Shown: positions 24,901 through 34,987, numbered from the stretch's first letter. The stretch: 43,666 nucleotides of DNA from an uncultured Lachnoclostridium sp. (GCA_947369165.1 CANBKJ010000016.1:1-43666); one strand, 5' to 3'. The notes: a model not told the origin generated them from the sequence alone. Numbers and translations: made by a program.

Positions 24901-25773
24901 GGCAGAACCGTCATCCTGCACGATCTCTTCTGCCGGAGGCTTCTGCTGGCTCACATCAATTCCATATCCTTCTGCTACCGCTTTCACCTGGTCAGCAGTT
25001 AAAGCCTTGTCATACAGGCTTACATCATCCAGCTGTACCGCGCAGTCTCCGTCAGTCCATGTGGAGCAGGTCTTACCCAGCGCATTGTTTACAAGGCTGC
25101 TGATGGAACTCAGCCGGCTGGTCAAAACCTGGGAGTCACCCCCACCGCAGGTAGACTCTGCCAGAGCTCCGTTTACATAAAACTTTACTTCATCTGCCGA
25201 TACTGTAATCGTCACAAGATTCCAGGCATTCTTTTCTGGTTCAGAATTAAAGATATGCTTGTAACTGGAATTGTCATCAAAAATAAGATTCCACACGCTG
25301 TCGCTGGAATGTGGCGCGAAGGCAAACTCATTTTTATTCTGGCTGTCCGCAGAACTAAATAACCTGGAATAGCTGGCTATACCGGAATCCGGTTTCATCC
25401 AGAAAGACCATGTCAGTCCTGTCTTTTCATTCATTCCCTCATATAAATTGTTGGGAAGCTCTACATAGGAACTACCTTTCGCCCCGCCGGAAAGCTTCAG
25501 AACATGATTGGTGTCGGAGGAATATTTTTTCCCAGCCATCTCTACCACCTCAGGATCTACCTTAGCCGATCCCTTCAGCAGTGCATTTCCCTGGGACGCC
25601 GTTCCGGCATTTTCCACCGTCTCCCCTTCCACTGTTTCAAAATTCCATTGATAGACAGGCTGCAGCACCTCCGCTGCCTCTGCGGTACTTCCAGAAGTAC
25701 CTGTACTGCACATCGGGATGACCAGTGCAGCAGAGAGAACACCTGTCAAAATACGTCGCAATGCTCGCCTCAT
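21973..25773 (-). CDS. Secreted multidomain GH97 glycoside hydrolase
   Basis: A 1266-residue exported enzyme. Domains in order: signal peptide (1-34); LamG/concanavalin-like lectin domain (about 38-270); GH97 N-terminal beta-sandwich (about 295-560); TIM-barrel catalytic domain (about 570-830) and GH97 C-terminal domain; a CBM35/CBM6-like module (about 935-1058); a small Ig-like domain (1062-1134); a Pro/Thr/Ala linker; and a very Lys-rich fibronectin-like C-terminus. Asp694 in GIKGVKVDYINSD fits the nucleophile of retaining GH97 alpha-galactosidases, and Glu743 in SSEAVMGSEY fits the acid/base. Alpha-galactosidase activity is thus favoured over SusB-type inverting alpha-glucosidase. No sortase motif is seen. 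The basic tail may bind the wall electrostatically. Confidence 0.9.
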   Translation of the reverse strand: MRRALRRILTGVLSAALVIPMCSTGTSGSTAEAAEVLQPVYQWNFETVEGETVENAGTASQGNALLKGSAKVDPEVVEMAGKKYSSDTNHVLKLSGGAKGSSYVELPNNLYEGMNEKTGLTWSFWMKPDSGIASYSRLFSSADSQNKNEFAFAPHSSDSVWNLIFDDNSSYKHIFNSEPEKNAWNLVTITVSADEVKFYVNGALAESTCGGGDSQVLTSRLSSISSLVNNALGKTCSTWTDGDCAVQLDDVSLYDKALTADQVKAVAEGYGIDVSQQKPPAEEIVQDDGSAGMTEIKTLETASVDGSNVVRIWTDSSQKYYYSAYRNGEVVMKCAPLGLITKGVDLSRSLELDVDSIRKTKGKEEYDWIQGSSSHVSKEYQETAFTLTRGSSKITMIFRLFEDGMAYRYEVDGDTGSSDEVTEITEEASSFVLPDAANIWTMGVSATYEASTYTPRKVSSIKSANSSYGPPILGKVPTNNGDYWVLLTEANVYNEEEPYCASGFRTKSGSTALQVNFGLYLEQEQDDSKNGQTYQASYKGISSVKMTDVFHTPWRVAIMTDNLEKLVNSSLISDLNPPAEGDYSWVEPGTSSWSWWSTTSDVIDYDTMFDYIDYAEETGQKYCLIDFGWEVWKDYETKIRELVAYAEPKGVKLLLWYGVNKFDQPHKFDLDNPETIEQEFAWCEELGIKGVKVDYINSDSQFAMKIMYDLASIAAQHKLVLNYHGCTDPNGENRTFPNILSSEAVMGSEYFKWGSGSPVQSLLMLPYTRNVIGSMEFTPVGMSVKNVTATDGFMLGMTVVYESAMQTLAHSAYVYPGYGGSSLLADLPSSWDESKLLAGTPGSSVIRARRSGENWYVGAMTDAASDYEISLDFLDQGETYYAYIYTDKEEGGIAVETRQVTSDTVMDLSLMKAGGCAIKFSKNDPIRTTVYDGYKYYEAEEAQMGEGTSISQTDYVSGKKFVNIGGNSKKNITFEVEALEEGEHELRLFFVSPTAKNLYVKVNDGEPIELSSMVAVAGDGNAVAAKSINVNLEAGSNTICLYNDKAGAPGIDRIAISKADLSMSEVTLSKEEYDYSGERNTPAVTVVRNGVTLNDGEDYQVYYSNCKQAGTATVTVVGIGEYAGKVQKTYLIKKAPEPPQVTPAPQAPSGNGTQATPAPSVPTTAPKATVKKPGKVQGVTAKSKKKKTMTVSFKKLKDVSSYQISYSMNKKWKKAKTITVKKSLSKKVIKKLKSKKLYYVRVRALRKSGTKKLYGAWSKVKKVKIK

Positions 25774-25828
25774 TTCACTACCTCCATTCGCAATTTCCGT
25801 CCATATAATACAATTTCTTCTATGGTAT

Positions 25829-25857
25829 TCTATAACAATATGATATCAAAAAAGCAA
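25829..25857 (-). promoter_or_regulatory. Candidate promoter of the GH97 gene
   Basis: Minus-strand TTGCTT (25852-25857) and TATAGA (25829-25834) with a 17-base spacer. The palindrome TGATATCA lies in the spacer and could be part of an operator. Confidence 0.45.
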
Positions 25858-25910
25858 AAATAAAGAATGTCCTTATGTCATATAAATATGTCAAAATGCG
25901 TTAGCAAAAT

Positions 25911-25944
25911 GGCGGGGATCTGAAACATTGTCCAAATCCCCGCC
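25911..25944 (-). terminator. Terminator after the HD-GYP gene
   Basis: GGCGGGGAT (25911-25919) and ATCCCCGCC (25936-25944) form a 9-bp G/C-rich stem with a 16-base loop, followed on the minus strand by ATTTTGC. It lies 12 bases after the HD-GYP stop. Confidence 0.75.
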
Positions 25945-25956
25945 ACCTGGCTGACA

Positions 25957-26622
25957 TTATTTATTCTCTACACTATAGATCCTTTCGATCTCATCCTGAA
26001 CATCTTCGAGATCCATTCTCACCAGGGAAAAGATCTCCATAAGACGCGGGTTAAAGATCCCGCATTCCCCCTTCATGATCATCTCAAATGCCTCCGCTCT
26101 GCCATAAGCGGGTTTATAGATCCTCTCACTGATCAGTGAATCATAGGCGTCCGCCAGCCCGACGATCTGTGCAGAGATGGGAATCTCATCTTTCGCCAGT
26201 CCTTTCGGATAACCGCCTCCGTCAAACCGCTCATGATGATACATGCACACCTCGGCGCAGCAGCGAAACAATTCGTATTCCATATTTTCCTTCCTCAAGG
26301 TTTGACGGATATGTTCAAAAATCTGCCGTCCCTTTCTTGTGTGGTTCCGCATGATCTGCTTTTCTTCAAAAGTCAGCTTTCCAGGCTTATGAAGGATATG
26401 ATCCGGTATCGTCATCTTACCCAGATCGTGCATCATGGCAGCAAAGGCAATATGCTCGCAATCCCTGACAGACAATTTGTATTCCGGACAAAACTGTCGG
26501 ATCTTCACCAGCATAATCTCCGTAAACTTTCTCACTTTTTCACAGTGGTGTTCTGCAAAAAAATCTCTGCTCTCTATCATAGAAATGAGATATTCAAGCA
26601 ATAACCCTGTTCCTTTCTGCAT
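25957..26622 (-). CDS. HD-GYP domain protein, probable cyclic-di-GMP phosphodiesterase
   Basis: A 221-residue single-domain HD-GYP protein. Metal ligands are visible in the order HHCEKV, MMHDLGK, the isolated NHTRKG, and HHERFDGGGYPKGL, which contains the hallmark GYP. ADAYDSL follows. Such proteins hydrolyse cyclic-di-GMP or a related dinucleotide. No sensor domain is attached, so control may come from its partner. It starts 14 bases after the FapA gene stop, so the two are co-expressed from the FapA promoter. Confidence 0.9.
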   Translation of the reverse strand: MQKGTGLLLEYLISMIESRDFFAEHHCEKVRKFTEIMLVKIRQFCPEYKLSVRDCEHIAFAAMMHDLGKMTIPDHILHKPGKLTFEEKQIMRNHTRKGRQIFEHIRQTLRKENMEYELFRCCAEVCMYHHERFDGGGYPKGLAKDEIPISAQIVGLADAYDSLISERIYKPAYGRAEAFEMIMKGECGIFNPRLMEIFSLVRMDLEDVQDEIERIYSVENK

Positions 26623-26636
26623 ACCATTACACCTCC

Positions 26637-29144
26637 TTATCTTGGTATCATATCCACTTTATTGTCCTGAGCCACAAAATCCACATTATAAAATGCCTCT
26701 TTTAATGCCAGCGGCGCGGTATTCAGATACAATAAAGTTCCCGGAAAAGCTCTCCCTGACACCCGGACGCGCGCGCCTCTCTGTTTGGTCATCTTATCCA
26801 TCTTCACCGACTGCTCTTTCAAAAGATCTTTTTTCTGTCTCTTTTGTGTATAGACTGCCTTAGTAAGCCGCGCTAAAAACTCTGTTGACTTCTCATCCCG
26901 CGATGGCTTCTCCATCAATTTCTGCAGTGCAGACTCACAGGTTTTGAGCTCGGCGTCCACTTTATCAATCATTTTTACCAGTTCCTGGTATTCCATCATA
27001 TCGTCTTTGTCAATACCAACTTCTACCACAGTCTTGATTTCCGCGATATTACCTACCCCAAAACAGGATACTCCCTGCTTGGCACAGGTATATCCTCCGA
27101 TGATAACGCCTCTGCGCCCTTCCACCAGAAGCTTGCCCTGGGTCCTCAGCTCACAGTTCAGAAGATAGCTTGCTTCCACATCACCCTCTGCCTCCAGGGT
27201 TGCCGACTCAAAAAATTTGCCCATGATCTCTCCACCAGAAACAATCTTTCCGATTCCTTTACCCTGGCAGCCTTTGCGGATAATCACATCTTTACCGGCT
27301 TCGATCTGGCATCCCTCACAGTGTCCGTCTATGACCACACTTCCCGTCGCCGTAATCGTAAACCCGGAATGCACATTTCCCAATATATTGATATCACCGT
27401 TAAAATCGATATTCCCAACGGAAGCGTCCACATCTCCAGGCACTGTATACAGGTTCCGTATAATCAGCTTATGATTGTAAGTATCCAGCTCAACAATGCC
27501 GTCCAGCAGGGAATAGTACTGCTTTTTGTCCTCCGTCATCATAAAGCCTTCTCCCGTCAACGGCGGCAGCTCTTTTCCCTGTTTGGGCGCGATCATCTTT
27601 CCTGTCACATCAAATCCATATGTGCCCTGTGTAGCAGGCTGGTATTCGGCAAGCAGCATATCCTTTTTTACAACTTCAAACAGTTCCATACTCTTGTAAT
27701 CCACAGAACCGTCCTGCAGCACCCTTGGTTTACGATTCAATTCTTTTCTAAAATAAAACGTGAATTTTCCATCCTCACCATTTACCGCTGCTTTTCCCTC
27801 AGCCACAACGACGGGTTTATGAAACTGCTTATTTTCCACGATCGCCCTTATGCGGTCGCTGAGTACTCCCTGTTTGACGTCATTATGCCTCAGCAGGCGG
27901 ATCAAAGCCGGTACGGTAAGGGCTTCCAGTTTTTCCTGCATCTCGCCGCTTACCAGAGAGAAATCCATGGTAACCGTCATCTTATCCTCAGATACAACAA
28001 CGCATGGGTTAAGAAAATAATTCTCGTCCGTTGTTTCTTCCCTTATTGTCTCTGCCGGCTTCACCGGCGTCTCCTTCTCTTCTAATGTATCCTGCAGCAA
28101 CCGCTCGATTTCTTCGGAAAACTCCTCGTTGGATTCACCCAGTTCATGCCGGATATCTTCCATCTGTTCCGGCTCAAAATATATTTTCGCATACTTGGTT
28201 ACATCCAGGCCTTCTAAGAGGCCTTTCCGGATCACCTCCATCTGCTTCGCCGTAAAATCCGGCGTGGCATAGACAGAAACATCCACCTTCCGCTCCAGCC
28301 CATAGCGGATCTCACGCATCTGGAACCAGTTAAACCGGATATCTGCATACCGAGACACATCCAGGCCTTCTTTCAGACCGGCAATGATCTCCTGCAGCTG
28401 TACACCATGAATTCCCTTGCGCAGATATGGCACCAGGTTCACACCATACTCATGGGCATTATTGATTTGTCTGAGCTGTTCGGCGTCATAGCCCTGTTTC
28501 AGATATTCACTGATATCATAATTCATTCGGATCCCACGGCTGATCTCATTGAGAATGGTACCGGTATAACCCTTTTCGATAAAAGGTATGAGATTGATGC
28601 CATCTGCCAGTCCCAGGCGGATGGCACGCATCGTCGTATATGTATATTCTGGCTTGGCAAAAATAGACACATTCATATTCTTTTCCAGTCCCAGACGGAT
28701 CTCCTTCATCTGAAACCAGTCAAATTGGGGAGAAGCATACTGGGAAACATCCAGTTTCTGCTGCAGCCCTTTCCGAATCTCTTTCATCTGGGCCGCCAGA
28801 TAACTGACATCCAGATATTTTGCAACACTTACTCCCGCCTGTATACCTGCCCGGATCTCATTGCACTGCATCCAATCAAACCCCTGATCGATGTACTTGC
28901 GCATATCAAAACCGGTCTCCATCGAAACACGGGTCTCCTCCATCTCTAACCAGCTCTTATGGGGATCCAGATATACCTCCACATCTACACCGCTTTCCAG
29001 ACCTCTTCGGATCTGTTCCAGCTGCAATACGTCGAATGAAAGGCGGCGATACCTGTCGATATCACCGCCGGCCTTTTGGCACAACAATAACTCCTTCTGA
29101 TAATTCTTTTTTTGGATCTCTAAATCTATCTCCCGTCTGGTCAT
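26637..29144 (-). CDS. FapA (DUF342) protein with N-terminal 12 x 26-residue repeat domain
   Basis: An 835-residue protein in three parts. Residues 35-338 hold twelve tandem 26-residue repeats, most with a core like QMKEIRLGLEK followed by DVSxYA. They are predicted helical pairs forming a solenoid. After an acidic linker, residues about 370-720 are the FapA/DUF342 beta-helix domain (VPGDVDASVGNIDFNGDINI, GSVVIDGHCEGCQIEAGKDV). A coiled-coil with Lys-rich sequence (about 725-795) and a C-terminal beta segment follow. FapA family proteins affect flagellar or surface assembly, but no flagellar genes are here. The repeats carry no clear catalytic residues. A consensus promoter precedes it, and the HD-GYP gene follows in the operon. 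Confidence 0.85.
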   Translation of the reverse strand: MTRREIDLEIQKKNYQKELLLCQKAGGDIDRYRRLSFDVLQLEQIRRGLESGVDVEVYLDPHKSWLEMEETRVSMETGFDMRKYIDQGFDWMQCNEIRAGIQAGVSVAKYLDVSYLAAQMKEIRKGLQQKLDVSQYASPQFDWFQMKEIRLGLEKNMNVSIFAKPEYTYTTMRAIRLGLADGINLIPFIEKGYTGTILNEISRGIRMNYDISEYLKQGYDAEQLRQINNAHEYGVNLVPYLRKGIHGVQLQEIIAGLKEGLDVSRYADIRFNWFQMREIRYGLERKVDVSVYATPDFTAKQMEVIRKGLLEGLDVTKYAKIYFEPEQMEDIRHELGESNEEFSEEIERLLQDTLEEKETPVKPAETIREETTDENYFLNPCVVVSEDKMTVTMDFSLVSGEMQEKLEALTVPALIRLLRHNDVKQGVLSDRIRAIVENKQFHKPVVVAEGKAAVNGEDGKFTFYFRKELNRKPRVLQDGSVDYKSMELFEVVKKDMLLAEYQPATQGTYGFDVTGKMIAPKQGKELPPLTGEGFMMTEDKKQYYSLLDGIVELDTYNHKLIIRNLYTVPGDVDASVGNIDFNGDINILGNVHSGFTITATGSVVIDGHCEGCQIEAGKDVIIRKGCQGKGIGKIVSGGEIMGKFFESATLEAEGDVEASYLLNCELRTQGKLLVEGRRGVIIGGYTCAKQGVSCFGVGNIAEIKTVVEVGIDKDDMMEYQELVKMIDKVDAELKTCESALQKLMEKPSRDEKSTEFLARLTKAVYTQKRQKKDLLKEQSVKMDKMTKQRGARVRVSGRAFPGTLLYLNTAPLALKEAFYNVDFVAQDNKVDMIPR

Positions 29145-29195
29145 AAGATCCCCCCTTTTGGTATCATCGCTTCACTTTAACCGCTAAATGTATAT

Positions 29196-29228
29196 TAGAA
29201 TTATATTAATTCTAGTACCTTTTGTCAA
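29196..29228 (-). promoter_or_regulatory. Consensus promoter with a dyad over the -10, FapA operon
   Basis: Minus-strand TTGACA (29223-29228) and TATAAT (29200-29205) with a 17-base spacer match the housekeeping consensus exactly. The palindrome TAGAATTA-TAT-TAATTCTA (29196-29214) covers the -10, the position of a repressor operator. Confidence 0.75.
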
Positions 29229-29269
29229 GTGCCACCACCTGCCAAAGGCCAGTTTTTTATGGTATATCT

Positions 29270-30307
29270 TTATTTTAACATGTCCCAGGTCAATTGTACA
29301 TCCCTGCCTATATCAATACGTGCTTTTTTCCCGAGAACTGCCTCATATTTTTCCGCTGGAATCTCTCCTGTCCCTGGCCGCTTCACCCAAAGGTTTTCTC
29401 TGGTAAATATTTCCCCCGCTCTCACCGGTGCGATGGTGACCGCAGTGGCAAAAGCAAAGTCGATCGTAACCTGCTCTTCTTTCAAAGCCTCTTTTGTGCC
29501 TCCCAGCATATCAGGAACCTCTCTGGCTGCCTGCAATAGCTCACGAAGCTCCCTCTCATCCATGGAACACACGATATCCGGCCCCTGTCTGTCCATTCGG
29601 TCGGTATAATGCCGTTCTACCACTTTCGCGCCAAGGGCCATCGCTGAGATGCAGGCATTGTTATTTAACGTATGATCGGAAAGCCCCACAGGTATATCTG
29701 GATAAGCCGCCATCATTTGCTGCATTGCCCCTAACCTGACCTGCCCCGGTGTGGTGGGATAGAGGTTGGTGGTATGCAGAAGAGCATAATCCACACCATG
29801 TTTTTCCAGGATCCCAATGGCTTTATCTATGCTGTTTAGATCATTCATACCAGTGGAAACGATCATTGGTTTGCCAAAAGCTGCCACGTGTTCCAGCAAC
29901 GGATAATTGTTCATCTCTCCGGAGCCAATCTTATATGCCCCCACACCCATTTTCTCCAACCGGTCTGCCGCTGCCCTGGAAAATGGCGTACTTAGAAATA
30001 CCATCCCCAGTTCCTCCGTATAGCGCATCATTTCCCGCTCTTCTTCCTCATCCAGCGCGCAGTTCGCCATGACCTCATAGATCGAGACATCTGCATTTCC
30101 AGGAATTACTTTTTTCGCTGCTCCTGCCATCTCATCCGTCACGATATGGGTCTGGTGCTTGATAAGTCTCGCTCCGGCGCGATGTGCCGACAGCACCATC
30201 TCTTTCGCTGTCTCCAGGCTTCCATTGTGATTGATGCCGATCTCCGGTATCACAAGCGGCCTGGCAGATCCACCGATCTCGATCTTTCCAATCTTAAACG
30301 ATTTCAT
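29270..30307 (-). CDS. neuB: N-acetylneuraminate synthase (NeuB family)
   Basis: NeuB condenses phosphoenolpyruvate with N-acetylmannosamine (or a related sugar) to a nonulosonic acid. The 345 residues show IPEIGINHNG, KHQTHIVTDEM, PGNADVSIYEVM, STPFSRAAADRLEKM, YKIGSGEMNNYPL and DHTLNN, the TIM-barrel motifs of bacterial sialic acid synthases. A C-terminal SAF (antifreeze-like) domain contains LWVKRPGTGEIP. It resembles the Campylobacter NeuB1 type more than legionaminic or pseudaminic synthases. No neuA, neuC or glycosyltransferase gene is nearby, so its pathway must be completed elsewhere. Confidence 0.9.
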   Translation of the reverse strand: MKSFKIGKIEIGGSARPLVIPEIGINHNGSLETAKEMVLSAHRAGARLIKHQTHIVTDEMAGAAKKVIPGNADVSIYEVMANCALDEEEEREMMRYTEELGMVFLSTPFSRAAADRLEKMGVGAYKIGSGEMNNYPLLEHVAAFGKPMIVSTGMNDLNSIDKAIGILEKHGVDYALLHTTNLYPTTPGQVRLGAMQQMMAAYPDIPVGLSDHTLNNNACISAMALGAKVVERHYTDRMDRQGPDIVCSMDERELRELLQAAREVPDMLGGTKEALKEEQVTIDFAFATAVTIAPVRAGEIFTRENLWVKRPGTGEIPAEKYEAVLGKKARIDIGRDVQLTWDMLK

Positions 30308-30380
30308 AATGTATTATTCCCCTCATTTCTCGCTCAATAGCACTGACTCATTTTACCCAATGATTCTAATGAACCGGATA

Positions 30381-30440
30381 AAAAAGTAATTTCAGATATT
30401 CTTTGTGTCGATAAATCACATAGAAATCTGAAATTACTTT
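30381..30440 (-). terminator. Terminator of the ATP synthase operon
   Basis: AAAGTAATTTCAGAT (30383-30397) and ATCTGAAATTACTTT (30426-30440) form a perfect 15-bp stem, with further pairs inside. On the minus strand it is followed by a T-run (complement of the A-run at 30381-30385). It closes the operon about 100 bases after atpC. Confidence 0.8.
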
Positions 30441-30459
30441 ACTTACGCGAAAGGCACAA

Positions 30460-30537
30460 GCCAAGCTGGAATGCCTGCATTCCAATTTGGCAAAGCCCGC
30501 GAACGTGGGAAACTCGCAAAGCGTGTTTCCCATCGTT
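30460..30537. repeat. Two adjacent palindromic hairpins downstream of atpC
   Basis: GCCAAGCTGGAATGC (30460-30474) pairs with GCATTCCAATTTGGC (30477-30491) except for two central positions. Next, GGGAAAC (30507-30513) pairs with GTTTCCC (30525-30531), enclosing CGC and GCG, with AACG/CGTT outside. The style resembles REP-type repeats. They fill the space between the atpC stop and the terminator. Confidence 0.55.
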
Positions 30538-30539
30538 GA

Positions 30540-30968
30540 TTATAGCTTCCGCGCCTGCTCGGCCAGGTTGATCCGAACCAGCGACTTGCGAAGCGCCTGT
30601 TCTGCTCTTGCCATATTTACATTCGCATCTGTGCTCTTGATTCTTCTCTCTGCCCTTGCCTTCGCCTCCAGTGCCCGTTTCATGTCGATTTCATCCGGCC
30701 ATTCACAGGACTGGGCAAGAATCGTTACCTGATCCGGCAGGATTTCCAGAAACCCTTCCAGAACAGCGGCCTCTTTTATCCCTTTCTCGCCTGATGATTC
30801 TGTGATCGTCAAAACTCCGGGAGCCACAATAGAGGTCAAGGGTATATGATCTGCATAGACGCCGATCTCTCCTTCTATGGTCGTGAGTTCCACCATCTCC
30901 ACATCTCCGGTATAAAACACCCTCTCCGGTGAAATCACTTCCAGACGGAATTTTTTCAACTCTGCCAT
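30540..30968 (-). CDS. atpC: F-type ATP synthase epsilon subunit
   Basis: The epsilon subunit of the F1 central stalk couples rotation and inhibits ATP hydrolysis. The 142 residues have an N-terminal beta-sandwich (FRLEVISPERVFYTGDVEMV, GVYADHIPLTSIVAPG) and a two-helix C-terminal domain (RALEAKARAERRIKS). It is the last gene of the operon, 80 bases after atpD, with hairpins in between. Confidence 0.95.
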   Translation of the reverse strand: MAELKKFRLEVISPERVFYTGDVEMVELTTIEGEIGVYADHIPLTSIVAPGVLTITESSGEKGIKEAAVLEGFLEILPDQVTILAQSCEWPDEIDMKRALEAKARAERRIKSTDANVNMARAEQALRKSLVRINLAEQARKL

Positions 30969-31004
30969 ATTTTAATCCTTTCTTTCCACGACTTCACAAC
31001 CCAC

Positions 31005-32521
<1,517 letters not shown>

Positions 32522-33430
32522 TTATTCGATTGCCGACGCTCCGGCAACAATCTCTGTCAATTCCTGGGTGATCGCCGACTGTCTTGCCCGGTTATACAGC
32601 AGGCCAAGCTTGTCGATCATCTCCTCGGCATTGCTGGTAGCCGAATCCATCGCCTGCATTCTGGCACCATTTTCACTTGCCACTGCTTCCACCAGCGCAC
32701 CAAATATAAGGCTGTTCATATACATCGGGATAATGTAGCCCAGAGTCTCCGATTCCTCCGGCTCATAGTTCATAAGAGCTTCGGCTTTCTTTGCTCCGTC
32801 TTCTCCCTCAGACTCCTTCGGCTTCGCAGATTCCTCCATATTCTGTATGTCTTCCTGGGTAAAGGGAAGCAGCTTGATCAGCGTCGGAATATGGGTTACG
32901 GTATTTTTAAATACGGTATAAGCAAGATACACCTCATCGATCTCACCGCTCTCCAGCGCCGACACTACCGTTTTTCCGATGGAGACAGCATCCCCAAACA
33001 GTGGATTATTCATAACCTCAGAATAATCCCCCTGACAGGTATATCCAAGACGCTGCACCGACTCCATTCCCTTTCTTCCCACTGGAAATACGATCGTATC
33101 CTCCACCGGAAAATCTCCCTGGGTTACCAGCTTAACGATATTGGAATTATAACCTCCCGCCAGGCCACGGTTGGAGCTGATGAGGATCACGCCCTTTTTC
33201 TTGTTTCCGGTCTTTTCCCGCTCTGACAAAAGTGGATGATCCACATTGCCTGATCTGGACAACATACCGGAAACCGTCTCATACATCTTATCAAAATAAG
33301 GCTTTGTCTCCTCGGCACGCCCCTTGGCATGCTGCAGTTTTACCGTGGATACCAGTTTCATGGCTTTCGTGATCTGGGAAGTGCTCTGTATACTTTCTCT
33401 ACGCCTTTTTATATCTCTCATTGAGGCCAT
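32522..33430 (-). CDS. atpG: F-type ATP synthase gamma subunit
   Basis: The gamma subunit is the rotating shaft inside F1. The 302 residues begin with the family N-terminal helix MASMRDIKRRRESIQSTSQI and end with the long C-terminal helix containing NAEEMIDKLGLLYNRARQSA. SSNRGLAGGYNSNIVKL is a conserved loop. The insert around residues 195-225 (KPKESEGEDGAKKAE) is acidic and longer than in many homologues. The ATG at 33430 with GGAGGG upstream is preferred to a TTG two codons earlier. Confidence 0.96.
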   Translation of the reverse strand: MASMRDIKRRRESIQSTSQITKAMKLVSTVKLQHAKGRAEETKPYFDKMYETVSGMLSRSGNVDHPLLSEREKTGNKKKGVILISSNRGLAGGYNSNIVKLVTQGDFPVEDTIVFPVGRKGMESVQRLGYTCQGDYSEVMNNPLFGDAVSIGKTVVSALESGEIDEVYLAYTVFKNTVTHIPTLIKLLPFTQEDIQNMEESAKPKESEGEDGAKKAEALMNYEPEESETLGYIIPMYMNSLIFGALVEAVASENGARMQAMDSATSNAEEMIDKLGLLYNRARQSAITQELTEIVAGASAIE

Positions 33431-33444
33431 ATACAACCCTCCAT

Positions 33445-34959
33445 TCAGGCATCATGAGCCCATTGCTTTTTGTATTCTTCAATCGCCTGAATCAGTTTCT
33501 TCTCGGTATCATCACTGATCTCTTTTTCATCACGGATGGCCGCTGGAACTTCTGGATACTTCGTATCCATAAACTCAAAAAGTCCCTTTTCAAAGTTAAG
33601 AATATCCTCAACTGCTATATCCAGCAGATATTTTTTCGTAGCGGCGTAAATGATGATAACCTGATACCATACCGGAAGCGGTGCATATTGTCCCTGTTTC
33701 AAAATCTCACGGATACGTTCTCCCTGATCCAGCTTCTGCTTTGTATCGGCATCCAGATCCGAACCAAACTGGGAAAACGCCGCCAGCTCGCGGTACTGGG
33801 CAAGCTCGATACGAATCGGTCCAGCGATCTTTTTCATCGCCTTGATCTGCGCAGAACCACCTACTCTCGATACACTAAGTCCCGGATTTACCGCAGGACG
33901 GAATCCTGAATTGAACATCTCCGTCTCCAGATAGATCTGACCGTCTGTAATTGATATCACATTCGTCGGAATGTAGGCAGATACGTCGCCCGCCTGGGTC
34001 TCAATAATCGGCAGTGCGGTCAGAGAACCGCCGCCTAATTTATCCGAAAGCTTCGCTGCACGCTCCAACAGTCTGGAGTGCAGATAGAATACATCTCCCG
34101 GATATGCCTCACGTCCCGGTGGACGGCGGAGCAGCAGGGCAAGGGTACGATAAGCCGCCGCATGTTTTGTCAGATCGTCATAAACGATCAGAACGTCCTT
34201 CCCGGCTTCCATCCATTCCTCACCAATGGCACAGCCCGCATAAGGGGCAATGTACTGGAGCGGGGCCAGTTCGCTGGCAGTAGATGCCACAACTGTCGTA
34301 TAATCCATGGCTCCATTGTCTTCTAAAGTCTTCACTATATTGGCCACCGTAGAAGCTTTCTGTCCAATCGCTACATAGATACACAAAACATCCTGATCCT
34401 TCTGATTCAGGATCGTATCTACTGCGATGGCTGTCTTTCCTGTCTGACGGTCACCGATGATCAGCTCACGCTGTCCTCTTCCGATAGGCACCATGGAATC
34501 GATGGCCTTGATCCCGGTCTGCAGCGGTGTATCTACTGATTTACGGGAAATAACACCACTTGCCACTCTCTCTACCGGGCGGACCTTTGTCGTGTGGATC
34601 GGTCCCTTGCCGTCAATGGGCTGTCCCAATGCGTTGACAACACGTCCCAGCATGGCGTCACCAACTGGTACTGTCGCCACGCGTCCGGTGGTCTTTACGG
34701 TGTCTCCCTCATTAATGTTAGATGTATCTCCCAACAGAACGGCACCTACGTTATCTTCTTCCAGATTCAGCACCATTCCATAGATCTCATTCGGAAATTC
34801 CAGAAGTTCACCCTGCATCGCCTTTTCCAGGCCATGAATACGGGCAATTCCATCTGCTACCTGAATTACGGTTCCCACATCTGATACTTCAAACTCAGTA
34901 CTATATTTTTTTATTTCTTCCTTGATCACTGAACTGATTTCTTCAGGTCTTAAATTCAT
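33445..34959 (-). CDS. atpA: F-type ATP synthase alpha subunit
   Basis: The alpha subunit holds the non-catalytic nucleotide sites of F1. The 504 residues include [16 protein letters not shown], the P-loop [36 protein letters not shown] and [19 protein letters not shown], all standard. The ATG at 34959 is preferred because the three codons upstream would require a TTG start. It lies between atpH and atpG with a 28-base gap on the atpH side. Confidence 0.98.
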   Translation of the reverse strand: MNLRPEEISSVIKEEIKKYSTEFEVSDVGTVIQVADGIARIHGLEKAMQGELLEFPNEIYGMVLNLEEDNVGAVLLGDTSNINEGDTVKTTGRVATVPVGDAMLGRVVNALGQPIDGKGPIHTTKVRPVERVASGVISRKSVDTPLQTGIKAIDSMVPIGRGQRELIIGDRQTGKTAIAVDTILNQKDQDVLCIYVAIGQKASTVANIVKTLEDNGAMDYTTVVASTASELAPLQYIAPYAGCAIGEEWMEAGKDVLIVYDDLTKHAAAYRTLALLLRRPPGREAYPGDVFYLHSRLLERAAKLSDKLGGGSLTALPIIETQAGDVSAYIPTNVISITDGQIYLETEMFNSGFRPAVNPGLSVSRVGGSAQIKAMKKIAGPIRIELAQYRELAAFSQFGSDLDADTKQKLDQGERIREILKQGQYAPLPVWYQVIIIYAATKKYLLDIAVEDILNFEKGLFEFMDTKYPEVPAAIRDEKEISDDTEKKLIQAIEEYKKQWAHDA

Positions 34960-34987
34960 GTTTACCAAACACCTTCTTTCCTTGAAG

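Noticed and set aside
25876..25893. TGTCATATAAATATGTCA near the GH97 promoter as a possible operator.
   Set aside because: On checking, TGTCA at both ends is a direct repeat, not an inverted one, and it is not positioned over the promoter.
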